From a virus, in the IMG/VR virus record IMGVR_UViG_3300030107_005365, positions 1 to 29,601 of that record: a stretch of 29,601 nucleotides of DNA, one strand, 5' to 3'. The notes under the pieces were generated by a model. That model was not told where the DNA came from. It saw nothing but the letters and a program-made list of their open reading frames with translations, and made no database searches. Of this stretch, positions 15,520-23,278 are shown piece after piece (the first letter of the stretch is position 1; each line of letters begins with the position of its first letter). A program made the position numbers and the translations under genes.

Positions 15520-17234
15520 TATGGATTTACCTTAAAATACTCGTTTACTTCGCTTTCGACGTTCTTTGCAGCGGCCTCTCCTTTGCTTTTGTTTTCGATA
15601 TACATGCGCAGCATTTTTATTTTCAGACGTTCAAACGCCCATGTGCTGGCTTTGCCTTTAAATTTTGTATTGGTTTCTGTGACCTGAGCGTCAACGTCTT
15701 CTATTGTCCACTGCTCAAACGGCTTTTTGTTCGTACCGTTCAAAAATTTGGGTATCTGGCGCAAATTCACTTTTTCGTTTTCCACCAGCGAAGTTATTGC
15801 AATGTTGAACGCCTCGCGCGGCAACATGCCGTCCTCGACCATCGCTTCAAATTGGGCTTCGATCAGCGCAGCCTTTTGTTTGGCACCCGGCAAGATTTTT
15901 GAAAGTATGTCGTTTGCATCAGCAAACTGCGCAATAACCTTGGAATAAATGTTTGCTTGTCGGGCTTCGGGCGTTTGTGCCAACAGTTGAGGTATTCGGT
16001 TCTCAACACGCAGATAATCGTCTTGCGATATTTTCAGCCCGATTTGTTTGGCGGCTTTTGCGGCAATATCGTTAAGGCGTTTGCGTTTGTCTCCAGCATC
16101 ATCGTTGGCGACGGCGCGCATTTCTTTGCGAATTGCGTTTAAATACAGGCCATCTGTAACGGCTGGATTTCCGCTCTGGTTTAACAGCGCAATCAAGCGC
16201 TGATGCTGCTCAAATCTAATTTCGTTGTCAGCAAGTAGGTCATTAACTTGCTGCACATTTATTTGCGGCGTTGCTTCGGCGTTATCCGCTGTTGCTGGCT
16301 GCGAATTGGCAAGGTTCATTTTATTAATCGCGCTTGCCGTTTCCGCAAATGTTGAATTTTCTTTTTCTATCCTGATCCGCTTGTTATTGGCTTGTGTTCT
16401 TACCTCGTCAGAATTGTTTGTTCGCTCAATCGAATTAACAATGCCCGTCGCACGCTCCACCAGATCTTGCCGCGATTGTGCTGTTAAATGTGGGTACTTT
16501 TTACGGTCTTGAATGTTTTGCAAAACTTGTAATGCGGCGTCTTCATTTTTAGTCTGCACCGCAAAATTTAAATTTTTCTCAACCTGTAAAACATCTGCCC
16601 TGTTTAAATATTGCTTTTCATATTTGTATTGTTGCTTGGCGTCGATGTGGCCAATATTTTTTAAAAGTTGAAAACTTTTAGTTAGCTCACCGGTAAGCGT
16701 CTTTCGATCCATTGGGTTTGTCGCACTGGAAAGCCGATCAACTATGTTATCAGCGTTGCGCAGTGTCGTTGAGACAAATTCTGCTGCCTGCAACTTTCGC
16801 GCACCCTGGCGAAGTTTGAGACCAGTGTTTGAAATGATTGTTGCGGACTCTGCGCCAAAGGACCGTTTCGCAACTCGATCACTCAAAGTTAAACCGTCAA
16901 CACCTCCCGCGTTAATCAGCTGCATTTCTTTTTTCATCATACTTTGAAAAAGGGCGTTTGCTTTTGTGGCATCCGGCACCGCTCTCAAACTAAAAGCAGC
17001 TTCCTCTGCTTTTTTGGTTATATGTTTTTTGGCGGCAGCAACTTCGGTTGCGCGACGCATTTTTAATTCTTTATCGAGCCAATTTAACCCGGCGTTGGTA
17101 ACAGTTTGACCAAGCTGCGCAACCGCCCGTCCAGGTGCCGCCATTGCATCACCGCTTAATCGGACATTCATCGGTTGCGCGCCCGTCTTGCGCGTTAGCC
17201 CCTTGTCAACTGTAGATATTGTCGGAATTTTCAT
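15519..17234 (-). CDS. Internal virion protein, gp15-like by position (571 aa)
   Basis: This is an almost entirely alpha-helical, charged protein without TM segments. It is rich in A, K, E, Q and N, with long coiled-coil stretches (about 40-130 and 200-330). After a short N-terminal signature (MKIPTISTVDKGLTRKTG, then PMNVRLSGDA) comes the FGRAVAQLGQ-type motif PGRAVAQLGQTVTNAGLNWL, which recurs at the start of podoviral internal core proteins. It sits where T7 encodes gp15, just after the gp14-like gene, with a 4-bp overlap. It probably builds the periplasmic part of the DNA ejection conduit. Confidence 0.7.
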   Translation of the reverse strand: MKIPTISTVDKGLTRKTGAQPMNVRLSGDAMAAPGRAVAQLGQTVTNAGLNWLDKELKMRRATEVAAAKKHITKKAEEAAFSLRAVPDATKANALFQSMMKKEMQLINAGGVDGLTLSDRVAKRSFGAESATIISNTGLKLRQGARKLQAAEFVSTTLRNADNIVDRLSSATNPMDRKTLTGELTKSFQLLKNIGHIDAKQQYKYEKQYLNRADVLQVEKNLNFAVQTKNEDAALQVLQNIQDRKKYPHLTAQSRQDLVERATGIVNSIERTNNSDEVRTQANNKRIRIEKENSTFAETASAINKMNLANSQPATADNAEATPQINVQQVNDLLADNEIRFEQHQRLIALLNQSGNPAVTDGLYLNAIRKEMRAVANDDAGDKRKRLNDIAAKAAKQIGLKISQDDYLRVENRIPQLLAQTPEARQANIYSKVIAQFADANDILSKILPGAKQKAALIEAQFEAMVEDGMLPREAFNIAITSLVENEKVNLRQIPKFLNGTNKKPFEQWTIEDVDAQVTETNTKFKGKASTWAFERLKIKMLRMYIENKSKGEAAAKNVESEVNEYFKVNP

Positions 17235-17731
17235 ACGAAGAAGCCTGCCGCTTTGGATGCACTGCCCAACAAGCTAGCCATCCCCTGTATGCGCGTTGCG
17301 CGTGCTTTTGCTGCCCCTTCCATTCTAGTCAGGCCGGCTTGCAATTTACGGCCCACTGCCTGCTCTCTCAGCGCAAGGGCCGCAACTTCACTATCGTAGG
17401 TCTGGTTTCTAATTTGCTCGTCGGCATTGTTTGCGCTTTCGAGGGCGACAACCAGCGCTGAATCCTGTCCACTGACTACGCCCGAACCGCTGTAATATGC
17501 CTGCTGATTTTTTACAAAATCGGTTGCGATCCTGCTAAAGCGCAGATTATCGCGGTCGTTCATAAATAGTTGCCGTTCAGCTTCCTGCTCGGCAACTTTC
17601 GCATCGCGCTCCATCATGCGCGCGTTAAACTCTGCCGCTGCCCTTTGAGCTTTTGCAGATTTGCCGGCACCAGCTGCCGACATAAAACCGCCAGCTATCG
17701 CTGTTCCCGCTGCAAGATACGTTGCCGCCAT
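17231..17731 (-). CDS. Internal virion protein, gp14-like (166 aa)
   Basis: This is a small internal core protein that in T7-like phages enters the outer membrane during ejection. The N-terminus is an Ala/Gly-rich hydrophobic segment (AATYLAAGTAIAGGFMSAAG). A long polar helix follows (QRAAAEFNARMMERDAKVAE, then QEAERQLFMNDRDNLRFSRI), then the conserved-looking YSGSGVV-GQDSALVVALESAN and a C-terminal Ala/Gly-rich segment ending in GFFV. The whole pattern is typical of gp14-type proteins. I chose ATG 17731, which overlaps the preceding stop (TAATG), over the GTG at 17743. Confidence 0.8.
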   Translation of the reverse strand: MAATYLAAGTAIAGGFMSAAGAGKSAKAQRAAAEFNARMMERDAKVAEQEAERQLFMNDRDNLRFSRIATDFVKNQQAYYSGSGVVSGQDSALVVALESANNADEQIRNQTYDSEVAALALREQAVGRKLQAGLTRMEGAAKARATRIQGMASLLGSASKAAGFFV

Positions 17732-18162
17732 TATTTTACCCACGCATAGCGATAGTGATCTTCTTGTTGCTGCCCAAATTTTGGCATTAAACCTTCCCTC
17801 TTCATGCCGACAAACTCGGCAAATTTTTCAGCCTGCGGCCAGCCAACTCGGACATTAGCCTGGACGCGCCAATAACCCTTTTTTTCAATGTGCCAAAACA
17901 GCGATCGTTTGACCGCGCGCGACATAGCCAACGGATGTGCTTGCAAAATATCGTTTGAAAGCATCCAGGCTTCGCCAACGCCGGGCCATAACTCTATGAC
18001 GCCTGTAGAAATTGCAGGGTTGCCATCATGTAAAAGTGTGTAACTTTCGACACTTGCTAACCGGTCACTGTGCATTGACCACTGCTCTATCTGATCGCCT
18101 GCAAGTATTTCTTCAGCATGTGTTGCTTTGAATGGAACAAGCTCAACGGTCAAAGACTTCAA
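17731..18162 (-). CDS. T7 gp13-like, GNAT-fold virion assembly protein (DUF2833 type, 143 aa)
   Basis: The sequence has an acetyltransferase-like fold: an N-terminal PFKATHAEEIL strand-helix, a central beta hairpin (SYTLLHDGNPAISTGVIEL, then WPGVGEAWMLS), a helix (MSRAVKRSLFWHIE), a strand (WRVQANVRVG) and a C-terminal FAEFVGMKREGLMPKFG motif. This is the pattern of the DUF2833 family, which includes T7 gene 13. Its place between the nozzle gene and the gp14-like gene agrees. The acetyl-CoA loop is degenerate, so a structural role is more likely than catalysis. It overlaps the nozzle gene by 20 bp. Confidence 0.78.
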   Translation of the reverse strand: MKSLTVELVPFKATHAEEILAGDQIEQWSMHSDRLASVESYTLLHDGNPAISTGVIELWPGVGEAWMLSNDILQAHPLAMSRAVKRSLFWHIEKKGYWRVQANVRVGWPQAEKFAEFVGMKREGLMPKFGQQQEDHYRYAWVK

Positions 18163-20722
18163 GCCTCGCGTAGATACCGATGATAGTTAGTGGAAGGGGT
18201 TGTTCTTGCCTGATGGTTACAAACCCATCCGTGTCGTAGCCGTTCCCAAACTCGATTGTTTTATCGCCCGTGTATAAAGGCAACGGTTGATCCATTTCAT
18301 CAGCGCTCGATCGAAATGGTATAAGATCGTTAACAGACGAACTTGGGCCGACTTTAAGACCGACAGAGCGGTATAGTCGAACCGTAACATCGTGAATGCG
18401 TTTGACTTTGCCCTGACTTGTTCCGTCAAGACTGCCGCCCTCTATACGCATTGTTTTCAGCGTTGAATTATATCCAAGGCCCACATGCACTTTTTTTGCC
18501 GATCGGTCTAACGTGATGGCCCCTGATGCAACGGTCTTATCAGCGTGTGCTGCACCGTCTGCCAGAATTGTCACGACTTCGCCTTCAAGATGGCTCAGGC
18601 CGCTAATACTGGTTGCCGCCGCCCCGCTATAGGTTAATCCGCTATCGACAAAAAAGGCGTTGTTAGTATCGTCACCAAAATCACTTGGCTTGAGATACTC
18701 AACAAAGCGTTTGGTTGCTCCGTTAATTTTTCGCTGCACGATAATCCAGACCTGATCTTCGTCCAGGTCGCCCGGAATTACAGCAACACTTTCTACAACG
18801 GCTTGCGTTTCCGATGTGACCGCAAGCCGCGTTTCGTCCTCGCTCGTTATTGTCAAAAACCCTGTGCTACTTGGGCTGGTTTCGTTGATGGTCACCACAG
18901 CCGCTGCCGGGTTCGCCACCGTAAAATCGGCGTGAGCATTTATCGCCGTGTAGATATTATCGGCAGTCGTGTCGTTGCTTTCATTATGAAAGAATTTATT
19001 GGTGTCCGGTGTGCTTGCGCCGGCGCCTTGGCAAGTAAATGTCACTTGCTCGCCGTTTGACTTTGTCAGCACCAAACGTGTTCCTGTGGCGATGTTGGAA
19101 TAATCTGAAACGGTTACCGTGCAGCTACCAGCCTGCCCACCAATTACGTGTCGGTGCCACGCGACCACGTCTTCCTCTCGTCTATATGTCAGGCCGCACA
19201 GCTGGCCGTCTGCGCGCACAGCCCAAATGACGTTATCCGGCTCTTGCTGCACATCCAGTTGCGTAAAGCCGCCCTCGCTCACATGCTCGGCCAGCAAAGT
19301 CATGTCTGGTGCAATGTAACCGTCAACATCAAAGTTATAGACAAGCTCACGGATCTTGCGCTTGGCGCGTTGCAGAAACAGCACCACGTTTCCGGTAGCA
19401 ACCGGATCGACGTTTGCAGTCCCGTACCTTGTCTGTCTTTTAATTTGTATATTCGTTGGCGATATCGGATCAGCCGTTGTGCCAGACGAGGCAACAAACT
19501 CGCCACCACTTGTACCAATGACCAGCGCGCGACCGGGCGCGAGGTAACGTATAATATTTACCTGGTTAGACGCGATCGTATAAATCATTGCGTCGGCGTC
19601 TTCGGCTCCGGTGTTGAATTGCTCAAAGCCGTTCGATTCTGAAAAGAATACCGTTTGCGGTTGGGCCGTTGTGCCGGCAAATACGAGGCGTTCCTCAAAG
19701 AAACAAATTGCGCCAGGAAAGCCGGTGGTCGTTGAAAATGCACCCAGAGACCATTCGTCGGTTGCTTCAAGTTTACCGGCCAGCGTAAAGCTGCTGCCGG
19801 CACTCTCTGCCGCTAGATCATCCGATGGGCTGACAAGAATCGTGTCGTCTGTAACATCAACAATAAGGTAGTCACCGTTGTTGCTCGACGTTCCACTAAC
19901 CGTGATTGTCTGGTTAACCTTAAAGCCCTGCTCAACAAAATTTTTGCCTGTATCCACAATCCTGTCATTGTGGCTTGCACCAGTTGCGCTTGGATCTCCT
20001 TCTACAAAACTGATTGTTGATGCGGCATAGCTTGGCAGTATCTCAGAGTCGCCGGCAAGGTTGGGTTGCACGGCGGCGGTAACCGTTGTCGGGTTTGTGT
20101 ACCCGGTTATTTTTAAAAAACCGTTGTAGAGTTTAATCAACCGGCCGACATCGGTGCTGGCAAAAAGATCAGCTGATGCCGTGATAGTCGCACTGCCGGT
20201 GCGCGCGTTTGATGTCAGCGTCGTTGTTGTTGTGTTTACGTCTTGGAACGGGCCAAATTCAAAACCGATTTCTGTCAGCGTCCACGCTGTGTGTCCGGTT
20301 CTTGTCAGCTTCCGCGGCGCATACGACGGATGAACGATAAACATCGTGTCCGCGCTCTGTGCCATTTTAAGCTCAAACAGGTCAGCGGTGACGTAGGGCG
20401 TCGAAATTTCGTAAGCGCCTCCGCCTGATGTTATTTGTCCATCGTCTTTGTAGAACCGGAAATACTCGTTTCCCGCTTCAATTATGTAAGTCTGTTCGCT
20501 CGAAAACTCGAAACTGAATAGCCTTGTTTTTGCCGCGCTGGTTTTAACCTCGGCAACGTAGTAGCTACCCGGTCGACGGGTTGCGCCGCCGTGAGCGTGG
20601 ATAAGAAAATTTTCTAAAGTCGAGCATCCATTTTTAAATTTGCTCAAATCAACTCGGCCATCAAGGCGTGGGCTAAGTTCTCCAGCAGTAAAGTTTGTAA
20701 ACGGATAGCTGAGGCGCGCCAT
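18143..20722 (-). CDS. Tail nozzle / tubular protein B, gp12-like (859 aa)
   Basis: This protein forms the tip of the short tail tube. The N-terminus MARLSYPFTNFTAGELSPRL, then DGRVDLSKFKNGCSTLENFL, then HGGATRRPGSYYVAEVK is diagnostic of the podoviral tubular tail B family (F-GE-SP-L-GR-D---Y-G---L-N-----G---RRPGT). The middle holds beta-rich inserted modules with ATITASADLF-type repeats and a second module around DYLIVDVTDDTILVSP. The FEERLVFAGT and VFFSESNGFEQFN segments are also typical. The C-terminal part carries RIHDVTVRLYRSVGLKVG and the nozzle end. The ATG overlaps the gp11-like stop (TAATG). Confidence 0.9.
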   Translation of the reverse strand: MARLSYPFTNFTAGELSPRLDGRVDLSKFKNGCSTLENFLIHAHGGATRRPGSYYVAEVKTSAAKTRLFSFEFSSEQTYIIEAGNEYFRFYKDDGQITSGGGAYEISTPYVTADLFELKMAQSADTMFIVHPSYAPRKLTRTGHTAWTLTEIGFEFGPFQDVNTTTTTLTSNARTGSATITASADLFASTDVGRLIKLYNGFLKITGYTNPTTVTAAVQPNLAGDSEILPSYAASTISFVEGDPSATGASHNDRIVDTGKNFVEQGFKVNQTITVSGTSSNNGDYLIVDVTDDTILVSPSDDLAAESAGSSFTLAGKLEATDEWSLGAFSTTTGFPGAICFFEERLVFAGTTAQPQTVFFSESNGFEQFNTGAEDADAMIYTIASNQVNIIRYLAPGRALVIGTSGGEFVASSGTTADPISPTNIQIKRQTRYGTANVDPVATGNVVLFLQRAKRKIRELVYNFDVDGYIAPDMTLLAEHVSEGGFTQLDVQQEPDNVIWAVRADGQLCGLTYRREEDVVAWHRHVIGGQAGSCTVTVSDYSNIATGTRLVLTKSNGEQVTFTCQGAGASTPDTNKFFHNESNDTTADNIYTAINAHADFTVANPAAAVVTINETSPSSTGFLTITSEDETRLAVTSETQAVVESVAVIPGDLDEDQVWIIVQRKINGATKRFVEYLKPSDFGDDTNNAFFVDSGLTYSGAAATSISGLSHLEGEVVTILADGAAHADKTVASGAITLDRSAKKVHVGLGYNSTLKTMRIEGGSLDGTSQGKVKRIHDVTVRLYRSVGLKVGPSSSVNDLIPFRSSADEMDQPLPLYTGDKTIEFGNGYDTDGFVTIRQEQPLPLTIIGIYARLEVFDR

Positions 20723-21291
20723 TACCGCCTCGCGTTAATAAAGTCGGTGGCTATAATTTCGTCGGGTGTCCCTTCGGTTGCGTCTACAAATCTGGCCTCT
20801 GAAAGTTTGGCCTGGTAGATGCTGTACATACTTTGCGTAAGGCCATTTGAGTTAGCGATCGGGTAGGCGAGGTCAGCGGCAAGCGCTGCTGATATTGTTT
20901 CTATTAGCCCTGCATCGTATTCGGTTGGATCAGTTACACGGGCAATGTAGCGAATTTTGACCGTGCCTTCGTCCGTTAAAATTTTGCGTCCTTCAATGAC
21001 GTATTGGATGCCAAGGTCTTCGCCTTCGACTTCTAAAACGCGAAGACAATACGGGTCGGCCGGCAGCTGGTAGCTGTAGGCGTATTCCCAGCTGGGCGCG
21101 TCGGTATCCTGTGCAAGCTCCACCCGTTTAATCAAGCAGTTCCACGGATGGGCGCGAAAAACAGAGTCGCGGACAAACGTATAGCGCTGATTGCACAGAC
21201 GGCCGCTGCGGCTGTCTTCGGTCAGCGAAATAATGTTGGATGCACCAATCGCGTTTAACGCGCTGTTGCAAATATCAACTTCTGAGGCCAT
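20722..21291 (-). CDS. Tail tubular protein A, gp11-like adaptor (189 aa)
   Basis: This is the adaptor ring between portal and nozzle. The N-terminus SEVDICNSALNAIGASNIIS, then the four-helix pattern YTFVRDSVFRAHPWNCLIKR, then YSYQLPADPYCLRVLEVE, matches T7 gp11-type proteins. The C-terminal helices (LIETISAALAADLAYPIANS, then YQAKLSEARFVDA) complete the fold, and the length is usual for the family. An intrinsic terminator lies 13 bp upstream of the gene, so the tail operon either starts after it or depends on read-through. No clear promoter fits in the short gap. Confidence 0.92.
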   Translation of the reverse strand: MASEVDICNSALNAIGASNIISLTEDSRSGRLCNQRYTFVRDSVFRAHPWNCLIKRVELAQDTDAPSWEYAYSYQLPADPYCLRVLEVEGEDLGIQYVIEGRKILTDEGTVKIRYIARVTDPTEYDAGLIETISAALAADLAYPIANSNGLTQSMYSIYQAKLSEARFVDATEGTPDEIIATDFINARR

Positions 21292-21303
21292 GACGATCCT
21301 TGT

Positions 21304-21330
21304 AAAAAAAGGGGCGGCCGAAGCCGCCCC
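21304..21330 (-). terminator. Strong intrinsic terminator after the capsid genes
   Basis: On the minus strand GGGGCGGC, a TTCG tetraloop and GCCGCCCC form a perfect 8-bp stem followed by seven T residues. It closes the packaging/capsid block 14 bp after the decoration gene and separates it from the tail genes. It is the strongest terminator in the window. Confidence 0.95.
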
Positions 21331-21343
21331 TAATCGTTATCGT

Positions 21344-21823
21344 CTACGAAACGACGTAGTGGATAATGAAGGACAAATCGCCTTCAGTGCCGCCAGCAGC
21401 TGACATCGTGATGGCTATGTAGTAATAGCCGCCAGGATCGCTTGTAGCGCCGGCAAGTTCCCACATCTTTTTACCAACAGTGTTGATGTTGGATGCTTCG
21501 TGACGAACGTCGGCCATTGCACCAGCGTCAGCGACTGCCGTGGCGAAAGCGTCTTCGTCCACAACAACGCCAGCGGTAGTGTAAATACCGACGTTAAAGG
21601 TGTTAGAACCACCCAACGTATCTGAACCGACAAAAATGTGCGGAACAGTTGCGTTTGATGGCACCGGAGAGAGCATCAAGATGTCATCGTCATCTGAGTC
21701 TCCGGCTGCAACAACGATGGTTCCCTGAGCTACACGCATCACGCCATGTAGATTGGCAACATCGTTAAGCACTGATGGATCAGCTTCAAAGTTGCTGACC
21801 AGTGTTGAGTTAGCAGTACCCAT
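21344..21823 (-). CDS. Probable capsid decoration / head fibre protein (159 aa)
   Basis: This is an all-beta protein encoded directly behind the MCP. Features include MRVAQGTIVVAAGDSDDDDILML, split by acidic residues, then IFVGSDTLGGSNTFNVGIY, a DEDAFATAV helix, and WELAGATSDPGGYYYIAITM. The same layout (PV-S-A-V--I-V-SD-LG, --VGIY, WEL-G-S-DPGG-YYIA) recurs in proteins that follow the MCP gene in marine podoviruses, where they are thought to decorate the shell. That function is inferred from position. The ribosome-binding sequence AGGAGGG overlaps the MCP stop codon, 7-8 bases before ATG 21823. Confidence 0.65.
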   Translation of the reverse strand: MGTANSTLVSNFEADPSVLNDVANLHGVMRVAQGTIVVAAGDSDDDDILMLSPVPSNATVPHIFVGSDTLGGSNTFNVGIYTTAGVVVDEDAFATAVADAGAMADVRHEASNINTVGKKMWELAGATSDPGGYYYIAITMSAAGGTEGDLSFIIHYVVS

Positions 21824-21835
21824 TAATCAGCCCTC

Positions 21836-23149
21836 CTATGCAGATTCATCGCAGCCGATAGAAACGACCTTGGATTCTTCCATCCTAGTCGACCCTACGG
21901 TGGCGCAATAAAATACCTGTGTGGAGTAAGACTTGTCCGAACGCTCATCAATTTTGGCGGTCGTGTCTTTCCCAACAGCAAGTAGGATTCCATCCTCAGC
22001 CCATGCAAAACAGGTTCGGATGTTGGATGCTACCGCGAGGCGATTGCTTACGTGGAACTTGAAGCCAAGATAGGAATCAAGCTCACCGCGAGCTAAGGCT
22101 TTCACGGTATTGAAATCTGAACTTTTGACTTCAGTCGTATTCAGCAAAGCTGAAATCTGAGCAGGCGCTACAACAATGTGTCGCGGAATGCTCGGATCGA
22201 TATCCGCCGAGTCCATGACTTCCTTGGCACTCAGGAGCTTGGCAACCGTCATATCCGCGCTGCCATGTGCGATCGTATTCGCAGCAAGCATTGAGGTGCT
22301 GGTCGAGCCAGCTTTGCCGGTTTTAGACGTACCTGTCGCGGCTGCAATAATCTCATCATCGATGGATCTATTGATAGCCGCGGCAGCTGCCTGAGCATAA
22401 GTTGATGTCGGATCAGCCAACATTTTTACTTTGTCGGCGTCGTCAATCAGGTCGGCCCATTCGTATGTTTCTAAAGTAACCATACGTCTGGAATGTGGGG
22501 TTTCCCGTACCAACTACAGCTTTCACTGCCGTTTTCACGTTTGTGGTCTGGACTATACCTTGACCGTCGCCCAAAGCGTTACGGCCCTCACCGTCTAGTC
22601 TCTACACGTTCCCCGAAGGGCTTCGCTCGGTATTGCCATTTTACAGGTTTCACCGAATTTGATGAGTTTTCAGAAAGTGCTTTCACACTAACTAGGCAGA
22701 AATTTTTACCAGTGGTGTATCCCCGTGTCTTGTCGTCCGCTTTACAGCCGCTCACTTATGTTCGCTTCAGTTCGCTAAACTGAAACCGCTTTCGCTGCTA
22801 TGTGTCGCCACATAGGTCAGATCATATCACCGTCCACTGGGGACGCTCTGCGCTTCGGCTGGGCTTCCAGCCTACTCCCTTTCGGGATGATCGTTGCACC
22901 TTCCCATTTCTGGGCTTGGATCAGGATTGTCTACTAGAGAGTTCCCCTGAGTTCACAGAGTTTTCACTAACGCATCACTGCATTAGGCCGCTAACAGCTA
23001 ACGGAGCCTACTTGGTCGAAAAACGCTTTTTCGCCCGTGACAGACTCTTCACGAACCGCACCGCGAAGGACACTTCCGCGCTGTTGAGCGAGTAAAGCGA
23101 TATTTGAGCTAAACTGCTGAACAAACGCTGTGGTGACTTGTGTGGACAC
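21836..23149 (-). CDS. Major capsid protein, split by two group I introns (287 aa after splicing)
   Basis: The coding sequence is a join of exon 1 (23149-23001), exon 2 (22752-22708) and exon 3 (22505-21836), totalling 864 nt. Exon 1 starts with GTG, five bases after a perfect AGGAGG, and encodes STQVTTAFVQQFSSNIALL through FFDQVGS. Exon 2 gives AAVKRTTRHGDTPL. Exon 3 continues ETPHSRRMVTLETYEWADLI. Both junctions fall inside Val codons (GT|A and GT|G). The joined protein reads through as a Phage_capsid_2-type shell protein without a gap. Without splicing, translation stops four codons past the first junction, so splicing is essential for virion formation. Scaffold precedes the gene and the decoration gene follows, as expected. 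Confidence 0.93.
22506..22707 (-). ncRNA. Group I intron 2 of the capsid gene (202 nt, no ORF)
   Basis: On minus-strand RNA: P1 pairs exon end ACUGGU with GCC-u-AGU, placing the U.G pair at the splice site. P2 is AGUGU-GAAA-GCACU (22689-22676). P3 is CUCAUC (22666-22661) with GGUGAG (22592-22587). P4 is UCGGU with ACCGA (22656-22652, 22631-22627). P6 is CCC-UUCG-GGG. P7 is GACUA (22600-22596) with UAGUC (22555-22551), inside the typical strings GUAGAGACUAGACGG and AAGGUAUAGUCC. P8 is GGCCGU with ACGGUC. A P9 hairpin GCAGU-GAAA-GCUGU follows. The intron ends in G at 22506, and P10 pairs UUUCU with exon 3 GGAAA. It has no P7.1/P7.2 and no endonuclease ORF. Confidence 0.92.
22708..22752 (-). other. 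45-nt internal exon of the capsid gene
   Basis: This exon lies between the two introns and supplies 14 whole codons (AAVKRTTRHGDTPL) plus the outer bases of two split Val codons. It is much shorter than either intron. Both of its ends pair with intron guide sequences: its first seven bases with intron 1 (P10) and its last six with intron 2 (P1). Confidence 0.9.
22753..23000 (-). ncRNA. Group I intron 1 of the capsid gene, IA2-like (248 nt, no ORF)
   Basis: On minus-strand RNA: P1 pairs exon end CCGU and intron UA with UAGCGG, giving the U.G pair at the splice site. P2 is CUAAUGC with GCGUUAG (22986-22967). P3 is CUCUGUG (22960-22954) with CGCAGAG (22852-22846). P4 is UCAGGG with UCCUGA. P6 is CCCA-GAAA-UGGG. 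P7 is GAUCAU (22892-22887) with AUGAUC (22825-22820). Two extra hairpins, P7.1 (CCC-GAAA-GGG) and P7.2 (GGCUG with CAGCC), precede P3. P8 is CGUCC with GGACG. P9 is CUAUGUG-GCGA-CACAUAG. The last base is G, and P10 pairs AGCUGUU with all seven bases of exon 2 AGCGGCU. Confidence 0.95.
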
Positions 23150-23278
23150 AAGATCCTCCTACAGTTGTGGTTGAAAAAAATTTCTCGGCACGCTTCCCTT
23201 GCGGACGTAACCTTCACTTAACGACTGATGGTCGACCTGACTTACAGGTTTGCGGCAAGACCTTTCGGCTACCTTGCA
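23150..23278 (-). promoter_or_regulatory. Structured 129-nt leader before the capsid gene
   Basis: There is no coding sequence between the scaffold stop and the MCP start. The minus-strand RNA can form four hairpins in a row: GCAAG with CTTGC closing an inner CC-GAAA-GG, ACCTG with CAGGT, CGAC with GTCG, and an ACGTCC-GCAA-GGG-aag-CGT hairpin extended by GG/CC. The last is followed within nine bases by seven T residues, so it may act as a weak terminator or processing site. The region ends with AGGAGG. Confidence 0.5.

Noticed and set aside
19456-19465. TTGGCGATAT within the tail nozzle gene as another arm-type site
   Set aside because: It is a single copy inside coding sequence without the 11-bp partner; one chance match of this length in the window is not surprising.
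21836-22513. Capsid gene as a truncated or frameshifted pseudogene starting at TTG 22513
   Set aside because: The missing N-terminus is intact upstream, and the intervening segments contain full group I cores whose splice sites restore the frame exactly. TTG 22513 lies inside intron 2.
22493-23095. Plus-strand ORFs of 96-97 aa opposite the introns
   Set aside because: Their sequences are antisense of the intron RNA stems, with no ribosome-binding site or recognisable domain.
23008-23217. 69-aa minus-strand ORF overlapping exon 1
   Set aside because: It is out of frame with the capsid N-terminus, which has a perfect AGGAGG and a recognisable capsid sequence. The ORF is a shadow.
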